From Polynucleobacter sp. HIN11 (lineage in GTDB: Bacteria > Pseudomonadota > Gammaproteobacteria > Burkholderiales > Burkholderiaceae), in the NCBI RefSeq assembly GCF_030297675.1, contig NZ_AP028142.1, positions 1,178,001 to 1,242,000 of the forward strand: DNA of 64,000 nt. Reading direction: 5' to 3'. The notes beneath the pieces are model-generated. The model saw only the letters and a program-made list of their open reading frames with translations, was not told the DNA's origin and ran no database searches. How positions within the stretch are numbered: the first letter of the stretch is position 1; every line of letters starts with the position of its first letter. The position numbers and the translations under genes were made by a program. Below are positions 8,687 to 17,048 of this stretch, piece after piece.

Positions 8687-10072
8687 ATGAACGTTCCTGC
8701 CTCGATTTTTAAAGCCTACGATATCCGCGGCATTATTGATGAAACCCTGAATCCATCAATTGCTAAAGCAATTGGTCAGGCTTTTGGAAGTCAAATGCGC
8801 GATTTGGGAGAAACGGATGTTGTAATTGGCCGTGACGGTCGACTCTCTGGCCCAGTTCTGATTGAGGCCCTGACCGAGGGTTTGCTATCCACAGGCATTA
8901 ATGTGATTGACCTTGGGATGGTCGCCACCCCAATGGTCTACTTCGCCACCCATCAGACCATTGGAAATTGCCAACCGAAATCCGGCATCATGATTACGGG
9001 TAGTCATAATCCGCCTAATTACAACGGCTTTAAGATGGTGCTCGGTGGTTCAGCCATTTATGGGGATCAGATTCAGGGGCTACGCCAGCAAATTGAAGCG
9101 GATGATTTTCGGCAAGGCAATGGAAAACGCTCCAGCTTCAATATCTTCCCCCAATATTTGCAAACCATTGTTGGTGATATTCGCTTAGCTAGACCCATGA
9201 AGATCGCCGTCGATTGTGGCAATGGTGTGGGTGGCGCGTTTGCTGGAGAGTTATTCCGAGCTCTGGGCTGTGAGGTGCAAGAGCTCTTTTGTGAGGTTGA
9301 TGGACGTTTTCCGAATCACCATCCAGACCCTGCCCACCTTGAAAATCTTCAAGACCTGATTCGCAATCTCGCAACGACCAACAATGAGCTTGGACTTGCC
9401 TTTGATGGCGATGCTGATCGACTGGGTGTGGTAACCAAAGATGGCGAGGTGATTTTTCCGGATCGGCAAATGATGCTGTTTGCCAAGGATGTACTCAGTC
9501 GCAATCCCAAGGGCCAAATCATTTATGACGTCAAATGTACTCGCAACCTCGCTCCTTGGATCCGTAAACATGGAGGTGAGCCGCTAATGTGGAAGACCGG
9601 CCACTCCTTGGTCAAAGCCAAGCTGAAAGAAACTGGTGCTCCCCTAGCCGGGGAAATGAGTGGTCATATCTTCTTCAAGGATCGTTGGTTTGGGTTTGAT
9701 GATGGCCTATATACCGGCGCTCGATTACTAGAAATACTCAGTCAATTTGATAATCCAAGCGAAGTATTGAACGCCCTACCCAATGCTATTTGCACCCCAG
9801 AATTGCAACTGCCATGTGCTGAGGGCGAATCTTTCGTCTTACTTGAGAAGATTAAAGCCAATCCCAAGTTTCCAAGTTCTCAATCGATTAATACGATTGA
9901 TGGTGTACGGGTTGAGTATGCTGATGGCTTTGGTTTGGCTCGTCCCTCCAATACAACGCCCATTGTGGTGCTGCGATTTGAGGCTGATTCTGAAGAAGCG
10001 ATTCAACGAATCCAGCAAGAATTCAAAGTGGCTCTTTTGGCTGTGAAGCCCGATGCAAAATTACCCTTTTAG
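8687..10072 (+). CDS. Phosphomannomutase/phosphoglucomutase (AlgC-like)
   Basis: Alpha-D-phosphohexomutase of 461 residues that moves phosphate between C6 and C1 of glucose or mannose. The catalytic phosphoserine is Ser106 in TGSHNPP; the metal-binding loop is DGDADRLG; the sugar-binding loop GEMSGHIFF and the C-terminal phosphate-binding RPSNTTP are also present. This is the AlgC/ManB type with dual PMM/PGM activity; which sugar dominates cannot be read from sequence. It is co-directional with pgi and starts 3 bases after its stop. Confidence 0.92.
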   Translation: MNVPASIFKAYDIRGIIDETLNPSIAKAIGQAFGSQMRDLGETDVVIGRDGRLSGPVLIEALTEGLLSTGINVIDLGMVATPMVYFATHQTIGNCQPKSGIMITGSHNPPNYNGFKMVLGGSAIYGDQIQGLRQQIEADDFRQGNGKRSSFNIFPQYLQTIVGDIRLARPMKIAVDCGNGVGGAFAGELFRALGCEVQELFCEVDGRFPNHHPDPAHLENLQDLIRNLATTNNELGLAFDGDADRLGVVTKDGEVIFPDRQMMLFAKDVLSRNPKGQIIYDVKCTRNLAPWIRKHGGEPLMWKTGHSLVKAKLKETGAPLAGEMSGHIFFKDRWFGFDDGLYTGARLLEILSQFDNPSEVLNALPNAICTPELQLPCAEGESFVLLEKIKANPKFPSSQSINTIDGVRVEYADGFGLARPSNTTPIVVLRFEADSEEAIQRIQQEFKVALLAVKPDAKLPF

Positions 10073-10081
10073 TGGGCCTAC

Positions 10082-10444
10082 TTAAATCTTTTTAATTTCT
10101 TTAATCTGATTTCGTTCATCCACTAGAACAATTTTCGGAGTGTGGGTTTTGGACTCGGCGTTGTCAACTGGTCCGTAGGTGCAAATAATGAGATGGTCAC
10201 CCACATGGGCCTTACGAGCGGCCGCACCATTTAAGGAGATCGCACCTGAGCCTCTGGGTGCCTTAATGATGTAGGTAGAAAATCGCTCGCCGTTATTGAT
10301 GTTGTAGAGCTCTATCTTTTCGTATTCACGCATATCGGCTGCATCCATGAGATTTTCATCAATCCCACAAGAACCCTCATAATGCAAATCGGCCTCGGTC
10401 ACGACCACCCGATGCAACTTAGCCAATAACATGATTCGTTTCAT
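10082..10444 (-). CDS. panD: Aspartate 1-decarboxylase
   Basis: Pyruvoyl-dependent enzyme that decarboxylates L-aspartate to beta-alanine for pantothenate and coenzyme A. The self-cleavage site is Gly24-Ser25 (YEGSCGID); after cleavage Ser25 becomes the pyruvoyl group. The N-terminus MLLAKLHRVVVTEADLHY and GAAARKAHVGDHLII match the family, and 120 residues is normal. AAGGGGA precedes ATG 10444 and a TAGAAT box lies about 20 bases further upstream. It is divergent from nadA, another gene of aspartate-derived cofactor synthesis. Confidence 0.95.
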   Translation of the reverse strand: MKRIMLLAKLHRVVVTEADLHYEGSCGIDENLMDAADMREYEKIELYNINNGERFSTYIIKAPRGSGAISLNGAAARKAHVGDHLIICTYGPVDNAESKTHTPKIVLVDERNQIKEIKKI

Positions 10445-10504
10445 AGAAATCCCCTTTGAGAATGGGATTCTATCGCGAAAGTGATTGCGAGTTAAGATTG
10501 ATGG

Positions 10505-11641
10505 ATGGGCACAATGAATGAATCACTTTCGACCGGTAGTTTTTATGATTACCCCCAGCAAGATGCTTCGGGGGCTACCTGCATCGCGCAGGCGTGGGCC
10601 AAAACGCCCGCACCTCTTGCTTTGGGAGAAAAGCAGGATGTGATCGAGCGGATCAAGCTTTTGTTAAAAGCAAAAGATGCGGTCATTGTGGCGCACTATT
10701 ACGTCGATGGCGATATTCAAGATCTTGCGATGCAAACTGGGGGCTTTGTTTCAGACTCTTTGGAAATGGCTCGGTTTGGTAAAAATCATACCGCTCAGAA
10801 TTTGATCGTTGCGGGTGTGCGATTCATGGGTGAGACCGCAAAAATTCTGAGTCCTGAAAAGCGGGTATTCATGCCTGATCTTGAGGCAACCTGTTCGCTT
10901 GATTTAGGGTGTCCCGCAGAGGACTTTCGGAAATTCAAGTCCGCCCATCCGGATCGAATCAGCGTGGTGTACGCCAACACGAGTGCTGCGGTGAAGGCGC
11001 AGGCGGATTGGATGGTAACCAGTTCTTGCGCCCTAGCAATCGTGCACCATTTAGACCAGCAAGGTAAAAAGATATTGTGGGCACCCGATCGGCATCTAGG
11101 ACGTTACATACAAGAACAAACTGGTGCCGATATGATTCTATGGAATGGCGCCTGCATAGTGCATGATGAGTTTAAAGCAGTTGAGCTTGCAGCAATGCGT
11201 GAGAAGCATCCGGATGCCATGGTTCTTGTTCATCCGGAGTCACCACAACATGTGGTCGATCAAGCGGATGTAGTTGGCTCGACCTCGGCGATGATCAAAG
11301 CGGTAATGGAAGGTGGCGCCTCTGAATACATTGTGGCTACTGATCAGGGTATCTTGCATCGTATGCGTCAGCTAGCGCCCCATAAAAAGTTGATTGCCGC
11401 CCCAACGGCTGGTGAGAGCGCCACTTGCAAAAGTTGTGCCAATTGTCCTTGGATGGCCATGAATGGCTTACGGGGTATCTTGCATTGCCTGGAGCATGAC
11501 TCTGGTGAGATTGTGGTCAATGAGCCTATTCGTTCCGAGGCGCTTGGGTGCATTGAACGTATGTTGAAATTTACGTCCACTCACCCAGAATTATTAGCCA
11601 AAGCCCAGCACGGCTTCATTAAAAATATTGGCGCTGCCTAA
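10505..11641 (+). CDS. nadA: Quinolinate synthase
   Basis: Condenses iminoaspartate with dihydroxyacetone phosphate to give quinolinate for de novo NAD synthesis, using a [4Fe-4S] cluster. Cluster-ligand candidates are visible in TCSLDLGCP (about 127-134), in GACIVHDE in the middle domain, and in TCKSCANCPWMAMN near the C-terminus. VAHYYVDGDIQ and VAGVRFMGETAKIL are family blocks. Length 378 residues. The start could be ATG 10505 or ATG 10514; neither has a strong ribosome site. nadC follows after 10 bases. Confidence 0.95.
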   Translation: MGTMNESLSTGSFYDYPQQDASGATCIAQAWAKTPAPLALGEKQDVIERIKLLLKAKDAVIVAHYYVDGDIQDLAMQTGGFVSDSLEMARFGKNHTAQNLIVAGVRFMGETAKILSPEKRVFMPDLEATCSLDLGCPAEDFRKFKSAHPDRISVVYANTSAAVKAQADWMVTSSCALAIVHHLDQQGKKILWAPDRHLGRYIQEQTGADMILWNGACIVHDEFKAVELAAMREKHPDAMVLVHPESPQHVVDQADVVGSTSAMIKAVMEGGASEYIVATDQGILHRMRQLAPHKKLIAAPTAGESATCKSCANCPWMAMNGLRGILHCLEHDSGEIVVNEPIRSEALGCIERMLKFTSTHPELLAKAQHGFIKNIGAA

Positions 11642-11651
11642 GTCTTTTTCC

Positions 11652-12518
11652 ATGTTTTCCGATAACGAATCCTTAGATCAGGCGATTGCTCGCAATGTGC
11701 GCGATGCCCTGTATGAAGATCTAGGTCGCGGCGATTGGACCGCCAATCTGGTGCCCGCTAATCAAACTGCGCATGCCAGATTAATTGTTCGCGAGCCGGC
11801 CGTACTGTGTGGAACCGCATGGTTTGATGCCGTGATTCTGTCGCTTGATTCACAGGCGCGGGTTAATTGGTTGTTTTCTGAGGGCGATTGGATGGCGCCC
11901 GATAGTCTAGTCTGCGAAATTACCGCAAATGCCCGCGCCCTTCTGAGTGCTGAGCGCCCTGCCATGAACTTCTTACAGACCCTCTCCGCAACTGCAACAA
12001 CGACCCGGCGATATGTTGAAGCGATTGCAGATGCCAGCTCTAATCCCAAGGGATGCTCGATTTTGGATACCCGCAAAACGATCCCGGGGCTGCGACAAGC
12101 CCAAAAATATGCTGTTCGAGTGGGCCATGGTCAGAACCAACGGATGGCTCTATGGGATGGCATCTTGATTAAAGAGAATCACATCGCTGCGGCTGGTAGT
12201 ATTGCGGCAGTATTGGCTGCTGCCCATCAACTCAACGCAGGGGTTGATGTACAAATTGAAGTAGAAAACCTCGCAGAGCTCCAAGAGGCGATCGATCATG
12301 GCGCCAGGAATATTTTGCTTGATAACTTTAGTCTCGATCAAATGCGCGAGGCTGTAAAGCTCACCAGCGGCCGAGCTCTCCTAGAAGCATCTGGTGGTGT
12401 TACCCAAGATCAACTCCGTGCCATTGCAGCAACGGGTGTCGACCGAATCTCGATTGGGAAATTGACTAAGGACATTCAAGCAATCGATTACTCGATGCGA
12501 ATTGATCGCATCAACTAG
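11652..12518 (+). CDS. nadC: Nicotinate-nucleotide diphosphorylase (carboxylating)
   Basis: Converts quinolinate and PRPP to nicotinate mononucleotide, the third de novo NAD step. The hallmark LDTRKTIPGLR, the preceding ERPAMNFLQTLSATAT block and the C-terminal EASGGV and DRISIGKLT phosphate-binding strands are all present; about 288 residues. ATG 11652 (MFSDNES) is chosen; the frame also has TTG 11628 overlapping the nadA stop, with no ribosome site. The 3' end overlaps convergent nadB by 8 bases. Confidence 0.95.
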   Translation: MFSDNESLDQAIARNVRDALYEDLGRGDWTANLVPANQTAHARLIVREPAVLCGTAWFDAVILSLDSQARVNWLFSEGDWMAPDSLVCEITANARALLSAERPAMNFLQTLSATATTTRRYVEAIADASSNPKGCSILDTRKTIPGLRQAQKYAVRVGHGQNQRMALWDGILIKENHIAAAGSIAAVLAAAHQLNAGVDVQIEVENLAELQEAIDHGARNILLDNFSLDQMREAVKLTSGRALLEASGGVTQDQLRAIAATGVDRISIGKLTKDIQAIDYSMRIDRIN

Positions 12519-14130
12519 ATTGCTGGGTTTGAATCGGGGTCAGAATGGTTGGATATGAAACCGGCCAGGTTTTTGGATAATCGCGACTAAAGTGCAATCC
12601 GCGGCTTTCCTTACGTAATAGGGCAGAGCGCACGATCAACTCCGCACATTCGAGCAAATTACGTAACTCGATCAAGTCTCGGCTCACCCTAAAATTAGCA
12701 TAGTAGTCTTGGACCTCAGTTCGCAAGAGCTCAATGCGGTGCAAGGCGCGCTCGAGTCTGCGGGTGGTTCGCACAATGCCCACGTAGTTCCACATCAAGG
12801 AGCGTAACTCATCCCAGTTATGCGCAATGACGACTTGCTCATCGGCGTCTTCAACTTTACTTTCATCCCACAGCCGCACCGGGGGTTGCTCAACATCGCC
12901 CTGCTCTAGGATATCTGCTGCTGCAGCCTTACCAATCACGACACATTCCAGTAATGAGTTGGACGCCAAGCGATTAGCGCCATGCAATCCAGTGTAGGTC
13001 GCCTCACCTACCGCATATAGGCCGGTTAAATCGGTACGCCCCTTAAGGTCGGTGACGACGCCCCCACAGGTGTAATGCGCAGCGGGTACCACCGGAATTG
13101 GTTGTTTGGTAATGTCAATTCCCAGGGCGAGACAGCGTGAGTAAATCATGGGGAAGTGTTCGCGGATGAATGATTCTCCAAGATGGGTTGCATCGAGATG
13201 CACATAATCCAAGCCATGTTTTTTCATCTCAAAGTCGATGGCGCGCGCCACGATATCGCGAGGAGCGAGCTCCTTGCGCTCATCATGCTCTGGCATAAAT
13301 CGATGCCCATTGGGCAACTTCAAGATTCCGCCCTCACCACGCATCGCCTCGGTAATGAGAAAGGTGCGATCACTTGGATGATACAAACAGGTTGGATGAA
13401 ATTGCACGAACTCCATATTTCCGATTCGGCAGCCTGCGCGCCATGCCATTGCAATTCCGTCGCCAGTGGCTGTATCAGGATTACTGGTATAGCGATAGAC
13501 CTTCCCTAAACCACCGGTTGCCAGCACGACAGCCTTTGCTAGGATGGTTTCTACTCGACCCTTTTCAATATCGAGTGCATACGCCCCATAGCAACGATTG
13601 GATTTGTACTTCGCAGGTACTTGTAAATGTTTGTTGGTGATGAGATCGAGTGCAATCCAGTTCTCAAGAATCCGAATATTTGGATGTGCTTTGGCTTTAT
13701 CCAGCAATACCTCATGAATTGCTTTACCAGTTGCATCGGCAGCATGTGCAATACGTCGATGACTATGCCCACCCTCACGGGTTAAATGCAATCCTTCGGG
13801 GCCAGATTGATCGGGGGTAAACGGTACGCCTTGCTCAACCAACCAATGAATCGCTTGCGCACTTTGCTCAGCAACGTAACGCGCTACCGATTCAACGACA
13901 AGTCCTGCTCCGGCATTTACCGTATCGACCACGTGCGATTCAATACTGTCCTCTTGATCGAGAACCCCAACAATCCCACCTTGCGCCCAAGCGGTTGCCG
14001 CTTCGCTCAGACGACGCTTGGCCATCAAGATGACCGGTTGACGGTCTGCGAGGTGAAGGGCAACAGTAAGGCCGGCTAAGCCGGCCCCAATGATTAATAC
14101 AGGATGATGATGGTCATGCGCTACGCTCAT
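12511..14130 (-). CDS. nadB: L-aspartate oxidase
   Basis: FAD enzyme that oxidises L-aspartate to iminoaspartate, the substrate of NadA. FAD-binding IGAGLAGLTVALHLA at the N-terminus, the flavin-proximal TAWAQGGI region, HSHRRI, and the catalytic block VPAAHYTCGGV with VGEATYTGLHGANRLASNSL are all present; 539 residues. The ATG overlaps the fdsA stop by four bases (ATGA), so it is very likely translated from the formate dehydrogenase transcript rather than from its own promoter. It converges on nadC. Confidence 0.95.
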   Translation of the reverse strand: MSVAHDHHHPVLIIGAGLAGLTVALHLADRQPVILMAKRRLSEAATAWAQGGIVGVLDQEDSIESHVVDTVNAGAGLVVESVARYVAEQSAQAIHWLVEQGVPFTPDQSGPEGLHLTREGGHSHRRIAHAADATGKAIHEVLLDKAKAHPNIRILENWIALDLITNKHLQVPAKYKSNRCYGAYALDIEKGRVETILAKAVVLATGGLGKVYRYTSNPDTATGDGIAMAWRAGCRIGNMEFVQFHPTCLYHPSDRTFLITEAMRGEGGILKLPNGHRFMPEHDERKELAPRDIVARAIDFEMKKHGLDYVHLDATHLGESFIREHFPMIYSRCLALGIDITKQPIPVVPAAHYTCGGVVTDLKGRTDLTGLYAVGEATYTGLHGANRLASNSLLECVVIGKAAAADILEQGDVEQPPVRLWDESKVEDADEQVVIAHNWDELRSLMWNYVGIVRTTRRLERALHRIELLRTEVQDYYANFRVSRDLIELRNLLECAELIVRSALLRKESRGLHFSRDYPKTWPVSYPTILTPIQTQQSS

Positions 14131-17024
14131 TGAATGAGCATAGCATCGTTTACCGTTCGGTCATAACCAATGTGCTGGGCCGGCTTGCCGCCTTTATGAA
14201 CTGCCACAGCGCAATACTTAAACTCTGGAATCTTGCCAAAAGGATCCAATGCAGGGTTGGTCATTAGATTAGCAGCCGCCTCATAATAAGCAAACGGCAT
14301 AAATACAGCCCCACTTGGCGTACCATCATCCCGCCGGACATGAATCCCAACCTCGCCCCTACGGGACTTCACGGTAATCACATCCCCTGGGTTTAGACCC
14401 AACTTCGCCATGTCTTCACCGCACATCGAGGCGGTCGCCATGGGCTCAATCGCATCCAAAACACCTGCGCGTCGGGTCATACTTCCAGTATGCCAATGCT
14501 CTAGTTGACGGCCCGTAATTAACACATAAGGATATTCGGTATCGGGTCGCTCATTGGCCGGAATAATATCGGCAGGTACCAGTTTTACTTTGCCATCGGG
14601 CGTTGGGAAGCTCTCGTCAAACACAATGGGTTGACCTGGATCATCCTCGCTTAAGCATGGATAAGTGACGCAGGACTCACGCTGTAAGCGATCCCAAGTA
14701 ATGCCATTGATCACGGCATGCATGGCACGACGCATCTCATCATAAACCTCAGCAACACCGCACTCCTCGCCTTGGTAACCCCACTGCAAACCAATGCGTT
14801 TAGCAAGCTCCTGAATAATCCATAAATCAGGCTTTGCATCACCGGGTGGGTTGAGAGCGCGCTTACCCAACTGCACCATACGGTCAGTATTGGTCACAGT
14901 ACCGGTTTTCTCGGGCCATGCACTCGCTGGCAGGATAACGTCGGCCAACCACGCGGTCTCGGTCATAAAGATGTCTTGAACGACGAGGTGATCGAGTGAT
15001 GCCAAGGCATGCCGGGCGTGATTTAGATCGGGATCGCTCATCGCAGGGTTCTCACCCATGATGTACATCCCTCGAACCTTGTCTGGATCTGAATCCGGGG
15101 CCGTGATCTTATGCATGATCTCAACTACGGTATATCCAGGCTTTTTATCTAGGGGGGTGTTCCAAAACTTCTCGAACCACTCATGCGCCTGTGCATTATC
15201 AACGCGCTGATAGTTGGGGAACATCATCGGGATCAATCCTGCGTCACTGGCACCTTGTACGTTGTTCTGTCCACGCAGTGGGTGTAAACCAGAACCAGGC
15301 TTACCAATTTGACCTGTGATACTCACGAGAGCAATCAAGCAGCGGGCGTTATCAGTACCATGCACGTGCTGACTCACACCCATGCCCCACAAGATCATCG
15401 AGGCTTTGGATTTAGCAAACTCACGCGCTACCTCACGGAGTGTCGCGGCAGGCACACCACAAATAGGTGCCATTGCTTCAGGGCTGTAACCCTTGACGTT
15501 CTCTTTGAGGGCTTCAAAATTAGAGGCGCGCTGCGTTATAAAGTGTTGATCGCACAGACCCTCTTCAATGACTGTGTAGATCATGGCATTGAGCATAGCG
15601 ACGTCGGTGTCTGGCTTAAATTGCAAGGTGCGCCAAGCGTGCTTACCAATATCGGTCACACGTGGATCGGCTAACACAATCTTGGTGCCATTCTTAGCGG
15701 CGTTTTTCATCCAAGTTGCAGCCACGGGATGATTGGCGGTTGGGTTAGAGCCAATCACTAAAATTAAGCCAGAGTGCTCAATATCATTGACCTGGTTACT
15801 CACTGCTCCAGAACCAACACCCTCGAGCAATGCGGCAACACTCGATGCATGGCACAAGCGGGTGCAATGGTCGACGTTATTGCTACCAAAGCCAGTCCGT
15901 ACCAACTTCTGAAATAAGTAAGCCTCTTCGTTACTGCCCTTGGCTGAACCAAATCCTGCCAAGGATTTCTTGCCATATTGATCACGTATCGCTTTTAACT
16001 TGCCGGCTGCTAGATCAAGCGCCTCTTCCCAACTGGCTTCTCGGAAGACTTCGCTCCAATCCTCGGGATTTTTACCTGCAGACTCAATCGAGTGCTCATC
16101 CTTTGGTACACCAGGTTTGCGAATTAATGGCTTAGTTAAGCGTTGGGGGTTATGTACATAATCAAACCCGAATCGACCCTTCACGCATAAGCGGCTGTGA
16201 TTTGCTGGACCATCACGGCCATCCACGCTCACAATTTTTTCGTCTTTCACGTTGTAGGTAATTTGACAGCCCACCCCACAGAATGGGCATACCGAATCCA
16301 CCTTACGATCAACTGCTTGTGAACCAATATGAGTTTTTGGCATCAAAGCGCCTGTTGGGCAGGCTTGTACACATTCGCCACAAGCAACGCAGGTACTGGT
16401 GCCCATCGGATCATTCAAATCAAAGACGATTTCGCTATGTGCGCCACGCATCGCATAACCAATCACATCGTTCACCTGCTCTTCACGACAAGCGCGTACG
16501 CAACGGTTGCACTGAATACACGCATCCAAATTAACAGCCATCGCAGGATGCGATAAATCAGCTGCAGGTTGGTGACGGCGCAAGGCCTTAAGTTCAGGAC
16601 GAACCGCTACATCAAGACGACTGGCCCACTCACTGAGCTCCCCATGCTGCTGACGCTCACGCTCAGCATCGCTATCACCGACCCATTTATAGCCTTCATC
16701 AGGCATGTCGGAGAGCAGCATCTCAAGCACCAATTTTTGGCTCTTTAGGGCACGCTCGCTATTGGCTTTGACTTCCATGCCGGCAGTGGCGGCTCTGCAA
16801 CAACTAGGTGCCAAGGTGCGCTCGCCATTGATCTCAACCACGCATGCGCGGCAATTACCGTCAGGACGATAGCCATCCTTAAAGCACAGATGGGGAATAT
16901 CAATTCCATGGCGTTTGGCTGCTTTCAAGATGGTCTCACCATCATAGGCAACGATCGTCTTGCCATCGAGTTTGAACTCAACGGTTTGCAATGCTAGTTC
17001 TTGCGGATTGACTGGTGCGTTCAC
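14127..17024 (-). CDS. fdsA: NAD-dependent formate dehydrogenase, molybdenum catalytic subunit FdsA
   Basis: Oxidises formate to CO2 and passes electrons through Fe-S clusters to the NADH-forming subunit. Order of domains: N-terminal [2Fe-2S] (Cys47, 58, 61, 75/76), NuoG-like cluster region, two ferredoxin-type [4Fe-4S] sites (Cys169/172/175/179 and 212/215/218/222), another [4Fe-4S] at Cys246/249/253/280, then the molybdopterin domain. The Mo ligand is probably Cys391 with adjacent His392 (TRLCHASS), matching Cys386-His387 of Rhodobacter FdsA. No selenocysteine codon is used. 965 residues. It lies 24 bases after the FdsGB fusion. Accessory fdsC and fdsD are not in the window. Confidence 0.93.
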   Translation of the reverse strand: MNAPVNPQELALQTVEFKLDGKTIVAYDGETILKAAKRHGIDIPHLCFKDGYRPDGNCRACVVEINGERTLAPSCCRAATAGMEVKANSERALKSQKLVLEMLLSDMPDEGYKWVGDSDAERERQQHGELSEWASRLDVAVRPELKALRRHQPAADLSHPAMAVNLDACIQCNRCVRACREEQVNDVIGYAMRGAHSEIVFDLNDPMGTSTCVACGECVQACPTGALMPKTHIGSQAVDRKVDSVCPFCGVGCQITYNVKDEKIVSVDGRDGPANHSRLCVKGRFGFDYVHNPQRLTKPLIRKPGVPKDEHSIESAGKNPEDWSEVFREASWEEALDLAAGKLKAIRDQYGKKSLAGFGSAKGSNEEAYLFQKLVRTGFGSNNVDHCTRLCHASSVAALLEGVGSGAVSNQVNDIEHSGLILVIGSNPTANHPVAATWMKNAAKNGTKIVLADPRVTDIGKHAWRTLQFKPDTDVAMLNAMIYTVIEEGLCDQHFITQRASNFEALKENVKGYSPEAMAPICGVPAATLREVAREFAKSKASMILWGMGVSQHVHGTDNARCLIALVSITGQIGKPGSGLHPLRGQNNVQGASDAGLIPMMFPNYQRVDNAQAHEWFEKFWNTPLDKKPGYTVVEIMHKITAPDSDPDKVRGMYIMGENPAMSDPDLNHARHALASLDHLVVQDIFMTETAWLADVILPASAWPEKTGTVTNTDRMVQLGKRALNPPGDAKPDLWIIQELAKRIGLQWGYQGEECGVAEVYDEMRRAMHAVINGITWDRLQRESCVTYPCLSEDDPGQPIVFDESFPTPDGKVKLVPADIIPANERPDTEYPYVLITGRQLEHWHTGSMTRRAGVLDAIEPMATASMCGEDMAKLGLNPGDVITVKSRRGEVGIHVRRDDGTPSGAVFMPFAYYEAAANLMTNPALDPFGKIPEFKYCAVAVHKGGKPAQHIGYDRTVNDAMLIQ

Positions 17025-17048
17025 GCCTTAAGCTCCCTATCTAAGCGG

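Noticed and set aside
10445..10504. Possible NAD riboswitch before nadA
   Set aside because: The gap is only 60 bases and shared with panD on the other strand; no conserved structure was found.
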